64,000 bases of DNA from Sciurus carolinensis (GCF_902686445.1 NC_062227.1:25784777-25848776); one strand, 5' to 3'; counted from the stretch's first letter, positions 21,125-33,229 are shown. Program-made: numbers and translations. The notes: generated by a model not told the origin, from the letters alone.

Positions 21125-23585
21125 GGTATGGAATTCCGTTAAAGGTCTCATTCTGATTATACTTAGTTCATTGGGTATTGGTAGAATGCATAGTTCTTTC
21201 TTGCAGCCTTCCAGTTGAGAGATAAGGAGAGTGGATGGAGAGGAAACAGGGAGGTGAAATCTGAGGAGACAGGTCTGGCAGGTAGTATAGGTAGTTTTGT
21301 GCTGATCAAAAGTAGCTAGGCATTGAAAATATTTCCTGGAAGCTTAAATACATTTGCTTTTAAGAGTGACACAGGTACCCCAGGTCAGGGAAGTAATTGG
21401 CTTGAGTAGAGAGGAGAGTGGCTTGTTGGGAACAATAGTATACCACAATTGTAAACTGGAGTTTGTTATTAGAGCAGTAAAGTAGATGTGTTAGGTGAAG
21501 ATACTTCATTGTCTGGTGGTTCCAGTAATTGATTTAATATAATTACACTGTTAAAAAAAAAAAGTGACAGCCAATTGCAGGCAAGAAAAACAGAATTTAC
21601 AACTAGTGGTCTCACATATACAGGCACAATCAAAGTCCCACATTAACTGTCCATCATAAATCCCCTACAGATTCACTTCTAATAATTTGAAAGTGTGATC
21701 AGGTTGACCTACACTGTGACAGAGAGCACATTCCTCTATAAACAAGATAGCAGCCAAGAAAATAATTAGATGGCAATCAGTAGAGGAACCTTGGACTGAC
21801 TGGTCAGTTGTGACCTCTCTCGGCAGTGGGGATGGTAGGGACCCAGCTGGGTCTCATAGCAGATCCGGGCCCACCACCTTTCCAGTCTGGTTCACTCAGA
21901 GACAGCAGGGAACATGACAGTTCCAGGAGCCCTGGACTCAGCTCAACGTCGGCCCAGTACTGCAAGCCTCGGAATGCTTTACTGAATCTGGAATTAAGCA
22001 GGAAAACAATCTAGCAAGCAATGACTTTGACCACAACAAGCTTTGGAGTTCATTCAGAATGGCACCACAGTGTTAATCAACTATGATTTTCATGCTGTTG
22101 TCGTTAGGCAGAGTGAGTTCCAACAGTCTAGACGTGATGAATCCATGGATTATGCTTATCAGTGATTCTTGCAAAAGAACAAATTTTCCAATTAGATCTG
22201 GACCAAGTTATTATGAAATCAAGATGCAATTAGGCATTTCTTTACAAAGTCAGGGGGAGAGTCAAAGCAGTTGATCAGTTAAATAGAACCCCAAATCCAT
22301 AAAAATGACTCCATAGAAGGCTTGGCTAAAAATTTCATCCTGTGCCTTTGACGGTATGTGAAGTCACTGTCCCAGCCACCTACTCCGTCTGTGCCTGCTG
22401 CTTGTTGCTGAGGAAAGTCTATTAAATCTTCCACAAAGCCTGAGTGGCTTTGAATAACCTTTGTTATTCTTTTATCATGACTTCCTTTTCTCCTTTTTTA
22501 TGAGTATGTCCTCTAAGGTTCTAGGTGAGGAGAAGAGGAAAGATCACTGTTCATCTTCTGTCCTCTGGAAATGAAAATACCAGACTGCCTCATAAAATGA
22601 GTCAGCTGTCTGAGAGATGAGCCCCCCTGTCTTGCACCACATCAGTGTGTGAAGGACCTAACTTTCCAGCATCCCCATCAATGTTAACCTGTATCAGAAA
22701 CTGGTTATCCATTCCCAAAACTAAGGGAAACAGAAATATTATAATGAAAAACCCTACATCCTTGGATCTACACCATCACCACTATTCCACTTAGACTTGG
22801 CTCTCTTACCCCTTGGGTTATAGAGGCAAGGGAAATCAGTGCCGAGTGTAGGAAATCTGACTCTGTCTGTGGATGGTAGGGTCTGCTCACACCACCCTAG
22901 CATAGGATAGAGTGATGCAGTCCATCCAGCACATGATTACACTTGTCCGTTCTCACGGACAGGGAAGAGGAAACATGACCTGACTTATTGTGACTTAGTC
23001 ATCTGGAATCTTTTCCCCACCGAACTTAAAGCACTACACAATGGGAAGTTAGCTGCTTAGGATGTTAGTATACATTAAAACCATTAAAACACAAGATACT
23101 AATTCAGATTATTGCTGTGCCAAAAGTCCCTTGCCCTAATACTGACTATATTATGTATGAGACCATGATTAGATGAAATAGGAGTGATAGAACCAACTCC
23201 CATCAAGTCCAGTTACTGTTTCTCCACCTATTTAGAAATGACTATCTTCTTGCTTCTGTGTTATGAGTCAACCCATCACAGAGCAGTTACAAAATGTCAA
23301 TCTTCAGATTTGCTTAGTTGTGTTTTATGTCACAAATATTTGAATTTGTTCATTCTCTGATATTGTTTCCTAGACTTAGAGCTCTTTTTTGGGGAACCAA
23401 ATTTTCTAGAAGGCTGAATTACACAAGAGTTATTGTGGATTATTAATTACCATAGTACTGGCAGTGAACCAAGTTCACTAGCATGATGCCATTAAAAATC
23501 AACTTTTAAATACAAACCAAATCATCGATAAGAAACTTTTATAAATATGTGGAATAATTGGTGTTTCAATTCAATGACTTGATAT
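21125..23585. other. long non-coding stretch, nothing recognised
   Basis: About 2.4 kb without a named repeat or credible exon. An A11 run lies at 21553-21563. The short plus frames at 21826-22014 and 22083-22274 lack splice bounds. Confidence 0.4.
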
Positions 23586-23589
23586 TGTG

Positions 23590-24122
23590 TTCATTATCTA
23601 CTTCTACATAATAAAATCATCATAAATATAATTGTTTAGTATAATTCACATTTATTATCTCACAGGTTCTATAAGGAATCTATGAGCTGTGCTGGGTGCC
23701 CTGCTCTGGGGTCCCTCACGAGGCAGTAACTAAGGTGTTGGGCAGAGCTGGAGTCTCATCTGAAGCTTGACTGACAGAGATCTGCTTCTGGGCTCATGTG
23801 GCTGTTGGCAGGACTGGGTTTTCTGTGAACTGTCACATGAGGGTTTCTGTGCCTTTCTGGAGTTATCCCCAATTTCTTGCCATGTGTCAACTTACTCTTA
23901 TCAACCAGGAAGAGAGCGTCAGAGAAGAGTGCCAGAAAGAAGTTACAACCTTCAGTGACATTGTCTGAAGGTGACTTCCCATCATCATTGCCATCATTTA
24001 CTATTGAGAAGTGGGTCACAAGTCACACTTATACCAGGGAGGAGGGAATTGCAGACAAGCATGAGACCTCAAAGGGGAGGATGATTGGGGGACCATCTTG
24101 GAGCCTGTCACCATGGAAATAA
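23590..24122 (+). repeat. ancient eutherian interspersed repeat, family not assigned
   Basis: 'cacatttattatctcacagg', 'ggtccctcacgaggcagtaa', 'gagtctcatctgaagcttga', 'catgtggctgttggcaggac' and the end 'gggggaccatcttggagcct' follow a common mammalian repeat consensus that I remember as an LTR-type element but cannot name with certainty. Frames in it (for example 23756-24019 minus) are incidental. Confidence 0.5.
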
Positions 24123-24467
24123 TCTGAAATCACAAAGATTTGCTCTCTTTACAAAAGTTTCCTTTAAAAGTTTTGGTCTAAACCCTAAATGGGGCAGGGT
24201 GGGGAGGGGGAGCATATTGATTTGCAGCAGCTTGAAGTGTAATTTTGCTGCAGGAGTAGCAAAATAACTAACTGATGTATTTGTTAGAGTGGAGGAGTAA
24301 GAAGAGAAATTAGTTTTCCTTACAAAAACAGAAACACAAAGCAAGCCAGAGTATTCCAATTCAACACAGACATATTGAATATCTGTATAATTTGCACGTT
24401 ATTGTGTGCTGTGGAGAGTGAGTAAGACTGGGGGTGGTCTAGAGAATGATCTTTTATTTCTTTCAAT

Positions 24468-24483
24468 ACATTATGTGATTTTT
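24468..24483. repeat. L1 target-site duplication, left copy
   Basis: The 16-bp sequence 'acattatgtgattttt' is repeated exactly at 25893-25908, bracketing the L1 insertion. Confidence 0.9.
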
Positions 24484-24842
24484 TAAAAATTTATTTTTAT
24501 TGTAAACAAAAGGGATACATGTTGTTTCTGTTTGTACATGGAGTAACAGCATACCATTTGCGTAATCATACATTTATATAGGGTAATGATGTTTGACTCA
24601 TTCTGTTATTTTTTCCTTACCCCCACCCCGCCCACCCCTCTTTTCCTTCTACACAGTCCCTCCTTCCTCCATTCTTGTCCCCCTCCCACCCCCATTATAT
24701 GTCATCATCCACTTATCAGTGAGATCATTCGCCTTTTGGATTTTTGAGATTGGCTTATCTCACTTAGCATGATATTCTCCAATTTCATCCATTTGCCTGC
24801 AAATGCCATAATTTTATTATTCTTTATAGCTGAGTAATATTC

Positions 24843-24891
<49 letters not shown>

Positions 24892-25892
24892 ACAGTTTCT
24901 TTATTCATTCATCAATTGAAGGACATCTAGGTTGGTTCCACAATCTGGCTATTGTGAATTGAGCAGCTATGAACATTGATGTGGCTGTATCTCTGTAGGA
25001 TGCTGATTTTAAGTCCTTTGGGTATAGGCCAAGGAGTGGGATAGCTGGGTCAAATGGTGGGTCCATTCCAAGTTTTCTAAGGAATCTCCACACTGCTTTT
25101 CAGAGTGGCTGCACTAATTTGCAGCCCCACCAGCAATGTATGAGTGTACCTTTTTCCCCACATCCTCTCCAACACCTATTGTTGCTTGTATTCTTGATAA
25201 TCGCCATTCTAATTGGGGTGAGATGGAATCTTAGTGTAGTTTTGATTTGCATTTCTCTTATTACTAAAGATGGTGAACATTTTTTCATATGTTTGTTGAT
25301 GGCTTGTAGATCTTCTTCTGTGAAGTTTCTGTTCATATCCTTAGCCCATTTGTTGATTAGGTTATTTGTATTCTTCTTGTAGAGTTTTTTGAGTTCTTTA
25401 TAGATTCTGGAAATTAGTGCTCTATCTGAAGTATGAGTGGCAAAGATTTTCTCCCACTCAGTAGGCTCTCTCTTCACATTGCTGATAGTTTCCTTTGCTG
25501 AGAGAAAGCTATTTAGTTTGAATCTATCCCAGTTGTTGATTCTTGCTTTTACTTCTTGTGCTATGGGAGTCCTGTTAAAGAAGTCTGATCCTAAGCCAAC
25601 AAGGTGAAGATTTGGACCTACTTTTTCTTCTATAAGATGCAAGGTCTCTGGTCTGATTTCGAGGTCCTTGATCCATTGTGAGTTGATTTTTGTGCAGGGT
25701 GAGAGATAGAGGTTTAATTTCATTCTGTTGCATATGGATTTCTAGTTTTCCCAGCACCATTTTTTGAAGAGGCTATCTTTTCTCCATTGCATATTTTTGG
25801 CCCCTTTGTCTAGTATGAGAAAATTGTATTTATTTGGGTTTGTGTCTGTGTTCTTTATTCTGTACCATTGATCTACCTGTCTATTTTGGTGC
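24484..25892 (-). mobile_element. 5'-truncated L1 retrotransposon (ORF2 C-terminus and 3' UTR)
   Basis: On the minus strand the element carries the C-terminal part of L1 ORF2 (from about 25760 down to 24705) and the 3' UTR (to 24484). Familiar ORF2 phrases are visible: 'NRTPIAQEVKARINNWD', '[20 protein letters not shown]', '[11 protein letters not shown]', '[19 protein letters not shown]' and 'TMEYYSAIKNNKI'. It is dead. Two tryptophan positions read TGA (25100-25102, and just below 24905), and a (TA)n expansion at 24848-24888 shifts the frame. The endonuclease and reverse transcriptase are absent through 5' truncation. An exact 16-bp target duplication and modest decay suggest a rodent-lineage, not ancient, insertion. 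Confidence 0.95.
24848..24888. repeat. (TA)n microsatellite inside L1 ORF2
   Basis: About 20 TA units lie where the ORF2 sequence normally reads His-Ile-Tyr-Thr-Met-Glu. The expanded tract encodes alternating Tyr/Ile and puts the downstream 'TMEYYSAI' out of register with the upstream frame. Confidence 0.95.
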
Positions 25893-25934
25893 ACATTATG
25901 TGATTTTTAAATCTGATTTCAGACACAAATTTAA

Positions 25935-26080
25935 CCAGCCTTAGAAAGTATCATCTAATTTAAACTTCAAAACACTCCTTAGAGAGCAGGTATTACTATT
26001 ATTCCCATAAAGAGGAAGAAAATTAAGGCACAGAGAGGTTAGGAAACTTGCTCCAGAGGAAAGACCCAGGGCATGAGGAA
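25935..26080 (-). repeat. MIR SINE fragment
   Basis: 'caggtattactattattccc', 'ataaagaggaagaaaattaa' and 'ggcacagagaggttaggaaa' are the reversed MIR core and tail segment. Confidence 0.7.
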
Positions 26081-26114
26081 GCATGGATGCAGAGTTCATG
26101 TTCTGTGCCAAGGA

Positions 26115-26305
26115 TTGGCGTAGTTGGCACAGAACTACAGCCCATAGGCCAAATGGGGTCAGCTGCCTGTTTTTGTAAATAAAGTTTTATTGGAACAGAC
26201 CCATTTGATTCCATATTGTTTATGGTTGCCTTCACATTACATGGCAGTTGAGAAGTCATCCGTGTTGTCCACAAAGCCTAAAATTCACTATATGGAACTT
26301 CATAG
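26115..26305 (-). repeat. hAT-type DNA transposon fossil
   Basis: 'gaactacagcccataggcca', 'gcctgtttttgtaaataaag', 'ttttattggaacagaccca' and 'ccacaaagcctaaaattcac' match a widespread non-autonomous hAT element (gtaaataaagttttattggaacacagcc). The family name is not certain and the orientation is tentative. Confidence 0.6.
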
Positions 26306-26756
26306 ATTTTCTTTTTAAAAATTTGCCATATTTTGCTATAAACAAGTACAGTATACTGCTTCTTTGGAGAAAAAGAGACAAGTTGTATACCAGAATTCTC
26401 AAGTATAAGATGGACTATGAAGTACATAAAGGTATAAAGAAAGTGGAATGGTGTCACTGGATCTTTCCTGAACTCATGGCAGTTCAGTATATGCCTATGG
26501 TGGGTGTGGAGGGTAGTTGAGTTCTCTGACCATCAAGTTGGTGTTATTTCCTGAAAAGTAGAAACACAGAGTAGCATAAGTAAAGATTAAACATAGAAGA
26601 GCAATATTCAGAAGTTAAAAAGACACAGTTGGGATAAAGATGTATAACCTGTAGTCATTACTACAACTAATTATAATGTCACTGTGTTTATGTGAATAAA
26701 CTATTAAAATATCCTGATTAAACATCTCAAGTTTATTTTTTAATTTAAATTTTTTG

Positions 26757-26950
26757 TAAGAGTGGGGATCGAACCAGGGCATCACACATGCTAGGTATGT
26801 GTTCTACTACTGAACTAAATCCTCAGCCCATTTTATTTTATTTTGAGGAAGGGTCTTGGTAAGTTTCCCAGGCTGGACTCATACTTGTGATCTGCCTGCT
26901 TCAGTCTCCAGAGTAGCTGGGATTACAGGCATACACCACCATGCCTGGCA
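26757..26950 (-). mobile_element. B1-dID composite SINE
   Basis: The reversed ID half reads 'gtggggatcgaaccagggca' and 'ctactactgaactaaatcct'. The B1 half reads 'ggaagggtcttggtaagttt', 'gtgatctgcctgcttcagtc' and 'ctgggattacaggcatacac'. Confidence 0.85.
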
Positions 26951-27317
26951 CATCTTGAGTTTAAAAAAACAATTTCAACCCTAAAACTTCAACACTCAGA
27001 TGTAAAGTAGATTCTGTCAACAGAATCAGGCAAGCAGTAAGTACAGATCATGTGAAATCAGAGAGGGCAACCGCTGCACCCATGGCAAGTTATCACTGTG
27101 AGATCAAAGACTGAGGGCCTTAGAGATAAGCTAACTGATATGATTAGCATATTAGTCATCACAGCATCCTCAGCTGTACTGACTTTGTTCAATTTCTTTA
27201 ACTTTTGCTCCTAAGTAGTGGTTTTTTCCCCTCATTTTTTCATTACTTAGCTAATTCATACCAAAGGGTTCAGCAAAGGGGTAGTCTTCTTCAAAACTCA
27301 CAGAACTCAATACTCAC

Positions 27318-27481
27318 TTTTGATTTCCTGTGCCCCTGAACTGGATGGCGATGCTGGCATTCTCTAACATCGGATGCCCCAGTTCCTTGGTGGATGCTGC
27401 CAGTCTCAAGTAGAAGTAACCACTCTTCTCCTTGAAAATGCACCTCATTGTTCTGATAGTAAATGTTACCTTGAGATAAAG
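27318..27481 (-). other. candidate coding exon of an unidentified gene
   Basis: The minus-strand segment is 164 bp. An acceptor-like site (gttttcag, plus-strand CT at 27482-27483) lies upstream and a consensus donor GTGAGT (plus-strand ACTCAC at 27312-27317) lies downstream. In the phase-0 frame it encodes 54 codons plus two bases without a stop, and the product reads like a folded protein: it includes 'SGYFYLRLAASTKELGHP' and a possible N-glycosylation site (Asn-Ala-Ser). A second frame is also open, so openness alone proves little. CpGs are more frequent than in neighbouring DNA. I recognise no family. The neighbouring candidate at 42728-42872 ends in a different phase, so at least one more exon would be needed between them. 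It may be a chance match. Confidence 0.35.
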
Positions 27482-27489
27482 CTGAAAAC

Positions 27490-28710
27490 CAAAACTTTAA
27501 TAAAATAAAGAGATGTCCGACCCTCTTTCTCTACAGCTTCAGGAATAGTTGAGCTTTTCATAAGCAGATGAGGCACAGTGCAAGCATCTCCATTAGATGG
27601 ATGGCCATTCCATGACTCCAAGATTTCCCTTGGTGATCATAACTGCAGAGTTTCGCTGCTTGCAGAATTGTTATTACACAATGTCTGCCTTTTCAGCCTA
27701 TTTTGCTCTCCCTTCCTAGTTTTAACTCTGATTTTGCTTTTGGCACAATGGAGATAAGCTAAATAGGGTTGCAGGTAGTTGAGGTCAATTGAAGTCAACT
27801 GCAGTTAAATATGTATGAAGGTCATAGGATCAAAGCCTCATTTGCCAGAAGGAAAATAAGTCTCTAATTTTGCACATTTGCTGCCCACACGTTTTTAAAG
27901 AGGCTCCTTAGCTTGTCACATGCCCAAGCTTTGTCTCACCATGCTCCATCCCATCCTTGGTCACAGAGGTCTATTCCTTAAATATCATTCCATTTCCGAA
28001 GAGAAGTTCAATTTGTGCCTCAAAACTATGGATAACATTTTAGACAAAGCAGATGTTAATTCAATTATAAGGGCTGCGATCTCCTTTGCTCCTTAATTTT
28101 TCAGCATTTCTGTCCTTTTCACTTTAAAAAGGAGGGAAGGGCATGGATTATGCAGGAGGTCTGAGTTTAATTCTCATTAAAGTCTTCTTCCACCAGAACT
28201 GGACGGAGGCAGGATGCAGGAGAGTGACTGACCAACCCACCCAGTAGAACACTTCAATTTTCTTCTATGAAATGAGATGTTAATGGTCTGTGGAAGGTGT
28301 TAAATATAGAACTTGTCTACTAGAAGCAGAAGGTTGGGTTTTGTGCATTTGAATTTATCTCTCTCTTCCATAGGAAAATGTAACTTTAATATGAAAGAAA
28401 CTCCCACAAGTGAAAAAGGTATTGGAGACGATCATAAAGCATAGGAATGACCCAAAGGATGGGGGTGCAAAGGAAATAGAATCGCATAGAGGGCAACATA
28501 ATGGTAGACTTGTTAAGACACTTGGATAGTATGCTCCTTAATGTCAAGTTACTGCCTCATCTTGTAGAGCCCCGGTTTTCCCCAAAATAAAATCAGTCAT
28601 CACATTTTCTGTTTATTTACTAGGCCTTATTAAAATATGCAAGCAAGAAAACTCTCTCTACCAAAAGTATTAGATGCCTATGAACTATATAATAGAGAAT
28701 ATTATATTTC
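27490..28710. other. non-coding stretch, nothing recognised
   Basis: Unique-looking sequence upstream (in minus-strand sense) of the exon-like segment at 27318-27481. No second exon or promoter is evident. Confidence 0.4.
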
Positions 28711-28714
28711 AAAA

Positions 28715-29042
28715 TGTTGACTTCCATATGTACCTTTCAACAGATGTCTCCCAATGAAAGGATTATACATCTCTGCCCCATGTCACTTGCTTTGGTCAAT
28801 GAAATAGAAGCAGAAATAATGTTGCTCCTTCTGAGCAGAACATGGAGGAACCAAGTCATGTTTCTAACATGCTCTCTCTCCCTGGTTTGGAATAGGACTG
28901 CCACAACAATCTGAATGAAGACACACAGCCAACCTACAATATGTGTGCAATATGAGACAGAAATTAACCTTTGTTTTTGTCAACTGCTAAGATCCTGGGG
29001 ATGTTTGTTACTGTAGTTTGCTGAGCCTATGCAGACTGATAC
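28715..29042 (+). repeat. LTR-like ancient repeat
   Basis: 'cacttgctttggtcaatgaa' and 'agaagcagaaataatgttg' lead to 'agacagaaattaacctttg', 'ctgctaagatcctggggatg' and the end 'tttgttactgtagtttgctg...actgatac'. This is the terminal layout of a common mammalian LTR-type repeat. No target duplication was found. Confidence 0.5.
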
Positions 29043-29189
29043 ATATTATTTGGGATATTCTGCAACCTTCAAATGGGTCCATCAGAAGTCTAAAATATTT
29101 GTACTGCCCTCTCCCTATACACTTTGATAAGTGCTTTTCTCTTCTTAACCACCCATCTACATACTGATCCATCATTCAACAGATGTATC

Positions 29190-30160
29190 TCAAGGACTGT
29201 AGTAGATAATATTTTGAGTGGTTACCATGTGCTTTGCACACTGCTATGACATAGGAATAAAGACCGAATACCAATGAATAGTATCTGTCTTTGTAAGCAT
29301 ACAACATGGAAGAGAAGATGGACGTTAACTAAACAACACTACAAAGAAATACAAAATGACTAATAGTAAAACTAACATACAGGATATTTTTCCTATATGC
29401 TAGCTCTACTGAGAGATTATCATAGGAGCAGTAAATTTAGTTGGGCAGTCAAGGAATTTGTTCTGTTGATCAAAAGAAAGTTCTGGAGGAGAACATGAGA
29501 AGGCTTTTGCACTGAACAAAAGATGAGATCACCAGGAGATGTAACTGGATCATAAATAAAAATGATTATACTGGACACACATGTGCACGCACACACACCA
29601 TAAAAGTTGACACTAAAGAATGAGCAGAAATTGACCCTGGGTAGGGACATGAGTGTTGTAGACAGAAATAACAGGATCTGCAGATCCTTTATAGTGAGAA
29701 AGAATTGGGCATTTGAGGGAAAAGGGCCAGTGTAAATGGAACATTATGAGTGAAGGGTGCAGGAAGCAAAAGTGAAAGTGGAAAAGCATGTGGAGACAGC
29801 ATCATGTAGAGCCCTGGAGGTGGGGGAACTACCTGCCCCAGATTTCCCCAGACAGTCCCAGGAATAACACCCCTTTCTCTTGCAAAGTGCCACCATTGGG
29901 ATGCTAGGTAATATGTCCACCTTATTTATTGGACATTTTTTTAAAAAATTGGATTCTATGCCAAAGGGCAATGGCAAGCTTTTGGAGGAGAGAGAGTGGG
30001 GCAGACCTGGGTTTTCAAAAGGTAGCTGACTGCTGTGTGAAAGATGACAAGAGAGAAGAGAATGGAGAGCCATGTGGAGACCTTGAACCTGGACCAGCAA
30101 AAAGAGGCCGGGCCAGGGATGAGGGGACAGGAGCTGTGCTTTGCAAGGAAAATCACCACC
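29190..30160 (-). repeat. L2 LINE, long but interrupted
   Basis: A reversed L2 tail ('gtggttaccatgtgctttgc', 'taggaataaagaccgaatac') continues with 'gaaccattatgag'-like and 'gccagtgtaaatggaacat' segments, then 'gcatcatgtagagccctgg' and, after an inserted or unalignable piece near 29830-29935, 'ctatgccaaagggcaatggc' and 'aagcttttggaggagag'. These follow reversed L2 ORF2-3' UTR order. The 118-codon minus frame (29744-30100) lies here and is broken L2 material. Confidence 0.5.
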
Positions 30161-30533
30161 AGGCTCTTTAGTTTTCTTCAGTCTGAATGCAGAAGCACAA
30201 GGTGAGCCTCCTCAGATGAAGTAGTAAAACATCAGCTTGATTGTGCAAAACCCTATTACTTCACTGTGGACTCCTCTGCAATCCCATGATCAGATGGGTT
30301 TATATCTAACATCCAATTTTTATTTTATTTCTGTGGATCATAGATTGGCTGTTTGCACTTTCATGTTACCTTATTTCTCGATCCAGTCCTTCCTTCCTTG
30401 GTCTATTCTTCTTCCTCTCCATCAGAACACTTCCTTCCAAATTCCTATTATTCCTCTCTTCTGTTTCCCTTTTTTCCTCCTAGGAAATAAGGTAGAAACA
30501 GGAAATATTTTTGTATTAAAGATAAAGGAATAT

Positions 30534-30857
30534 TATTATGGTTTAAATGGTGAAGGTCAAAATTTAATTGCTAATATAAAGGCATTGGAAGGCAGGTCTT
30601 TTAAGAGGTTATTAGGTGATTAGGCAAAGCTCTGATGGATGGTTTCAATGTCTTTAAAGAGGGGCTTTAGAGGTGAGTTCTCTCACACTCTTTCTTACTC
30701 TCCATCATAAAAGGATGTAGTAAAACAGCTCTCACCAGATCCCAGCACTTTGATCTTAAACTTCCCAGCATCCAGAACTATAAGAAATAAATTTCTGTTT
30801 TTTAAAATTACCAAACCGCCAGTATCCTACTATAGCAGCACAACATGGACTAAGACA
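30534..30857 (+). repeat. ERVL-MaLR/MLT1-type solo LTR with 5-bp target duplication
   Basis: Perfect AATAT flanks (30529-30533 and 30858-30862). It opens 'tattatggtttaaatggtga' and includes 'tctttaaagaggggctttag' and 'cagcatccagaactataag'. It then carries the AATAAA-type signal in 'agaaataaatttctg' and closes 'caacatggactaagaca'. Confidence 0.8.
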
Positions 30858-31229
30858 AATATTCACATATTCTTAATAGTTGGTGATGCTGTTTAAAGTT
30901 ACTGTGTTTAATACTAACATTAAGAGTGCAATTTCCATTTAATTTATATTTTATTAAAAAGTATGCATGACTTCTCTGAATGAATTATTGATATAGTTTT
31001 TCCTCTTATTCATTGACCAGATTCCCATCAAAAGATTCCAGAAAAGTATAGTATCATGAGATTGGTAGGAAGACAGGGAAAGAAGGATCTTCCAGGAATG
31101 TGAAGCCTCTGGCTTCAGTTTCTCCACCTGTAAGAAAACGAGGCTCACAAATTATTTAAAAGGAACATCTAATTTTATTACTCCAAGAGGTCATTTTAAT
31201 AAACATGTCTGAAGGTTATCACAAAGTAC

Positions 31230-31660
31230 TTTGAAAGTAGTTGGAATTCAAATACCAGAACTTAATGGTTCTGGTAATTCAAGTGGATCTAAAATTTGTC
31301 CAGTTTTACTGAAACATGCAATTAATGCAAAACAAAACAAAACAAAACAAAACAACCCTATGTCTTTTATGAACAACCAAATAAAATGTTTCTGCCCTTC
31401 AAGTTCAAGAAAGGAGAATTCTTTGGCATTTGTCCCAAGTCATGAACTGGGACTTGCCAGAACCAATTTCAAGCCCATCCCAACTCCAGTAAATGATGCC
31501 CTTATGAAAGTCAGCCAATCAGTGACAGCCTCACCTTTCTGAAAGCCAACCAATCAGTAACTTCCATTAGAGTAGTCTAGCTTACAAAAGTGGTCAACCA
31601 GTCCCTATACATTCCATTAGTGAAGATTCACTGATCCCTGGATGCTACACTCCTCCAAAC
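31230..31660. repeat. (AAAAC)n run and duplicated CCAAT-box motifs
   Basis: An AAAAC pentamer array lies at 31329-31354. Further on, 'gaaagtcagccaatcagtga' (from about 31506) and 'gaaagccaaccaatcagtaa' (from about 31541) form a direct repeat carrying two CCAAT motifs about 35 bp apart. This could be part of an unrecognised LTR promoter; the family is not identified. Confidence 0.5.
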
Positions 31661-31664
31661 CCTG

Positions 31665-32780
31665 TAAGATCGGTGGTTTACTTTGATGGTAGAAATTATG
31701 CTGTACTCTTGTTTAGTAAGAAATACATTTATGTATTGACTCATGGTCTTTTCTTTCCAGATATGGGCTTTCTGGACCTTCCTTCAGTCCTTGTCTCAAA
31801 TTCTTCACAATTGCATATAATTTTGACTTTCTTGCACAGGCGATTTGTTAAATATATAACCAAGTGTGATTTATTGTGCCATGTCAGACCTCTCAACCCC
31901 AAAATACATAAACATCAAAATTGAGAATACAGATTTCTGAGAGTGTGAAATTTAGGACTAGTCATATGTTACAGCTTTAAGCAGCATTTACGTCTGAAAA
32001 GAAGATATTCAAGTAGTTGACTTCTGTAGGAAAAGAAACATAGAGGAATCCAGATGACACGGGGTGCAAAAATTTGGAAAGATCTTTTCTGATTTTAAGT
32101 ACTCCTAATTTCCTCAGTTAAGTCTTTAGATATGTATTTTTTTGTGCTGTTTAATTTTCTATAATTATTTCCTCTTGTCTCCACTTCATTCTGCAGTGAC
32201 CTCCCTTTGGAAAATGTCAGCCTGCCCTAGTGCTACTACAGAACTAAAGTAGGGGACAGAGAAATGGGGATATTCAAGGAGTGTTCTCTGAGGACCAGTC
32301 CCCTGGGGCATGACAAGAGGTAAAAATTCAGTGGGAATGTTAAAGTAATCTGAATTTCAACAACTATGAAATGACTTCCACCTTTGAAACTAGTAAGTTA
32401 AATATAATGTCCCCTGTAAGCAAATGTGTTAGAAATGGACACTCGGGTTTCTCTGATGCAAATATAAAATAATTGGTTTTCGAGAGGACAATTTTATAAT
32501 ATTTATCAAAAAGTCTTAGAAAATGCATTGCATTTGAGGCGATCCTCTGTCAGTCTGTATCCTAAGGAAATAATAATAGATACACATGAAGTATATGTAA
32601 AAGAAGGATATTCTTACATAGAAAGAACACTGAGAGGACATCCTTCTTATTTCAGTGTTAATAGTGTTTATATCTGGTTTGTGGAATTAATGTGATTTTT
32701 CTTACTTTTTCTTCTTTTTAAAATCTGATCCTAAGGTGTTAAGAGAACTTAGTTTGTTTTTGTGCTAAAGAGGGAAATTT
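31665..32780. other. non-coding stretch, nothing recognised
   Basis: AT-rich with no credible exon. The 83-codon plus frame at 31673-31924 has no acceptor or donor of quality. Confidence 0.4.
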
Positions 32781-32782
32781 TA

Positions 32783-33096
32783 TAGTGGTCTCTCGGTATC
32801 CATGGAGGATGGGTTCCAGGACACCCCAAAGATACCAAAATCTACTGATGCTCAAGACCCTTGTAAAAAATGGTGTAGAAATTACAGATAAACTCCACAC
32901 GTCCCCGCATATGCTTTAAATCATCTTTAGCTTACTTACCAACCTAATACAAAGTGAATTCTAGATAGTTGTTATAGTATATTGTTAAGGGAATAATCAT
33001 AACAAAAAAGTATGACACAGTTTTCCCCCCAATATTTTCAATCTGTGGTTGAATGAATCCTCAGATGCAGAGCCCAGAAATAGGGAGAGATGACCA
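32783..33096 (+). repeat. MER2/Tigger-type DNA transposon fossil
   Basis: 'agtggtctctcggtatccat', 'ggatgggttccaggacaccc', 'gataccaaaatctactgatg', 'ctttaaatcatctttagctt' and 'caatctgtggttgaatgaat' follow the MER2/Tigger2 terminal and internal consensus across its length. Non-autonomous and heavily mutated. Confidence 0.75.
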
Positions 33097-33118
33097 GATC
33101 ATATCTGAGAAAAAAATA

Positions 33119-33195
33119 GGGCTGGGGTTGTGGCTCAGTGGTAGAGTGCTTGCCTAGCATGCGTGAGGCACTGGGTTTGATTCTCAGCACCACAT

Positions 33196-33229
<34 letters not shown>

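Noticed and set aside
24705..25760. Long minus-strand frames (207 and 62 codons) that look like a gene
   Set aside because: They are the C-terminal end of L1 ORF2, inside a dead truncated L1 with stops and a target duplication.
33196..33228. Short regular repeat resembling a CRISPR-like array
   Set aside because: It is a 4-bp ATCA microsatellite in a SINE tail; there are no spacers and the genome is mammalian.
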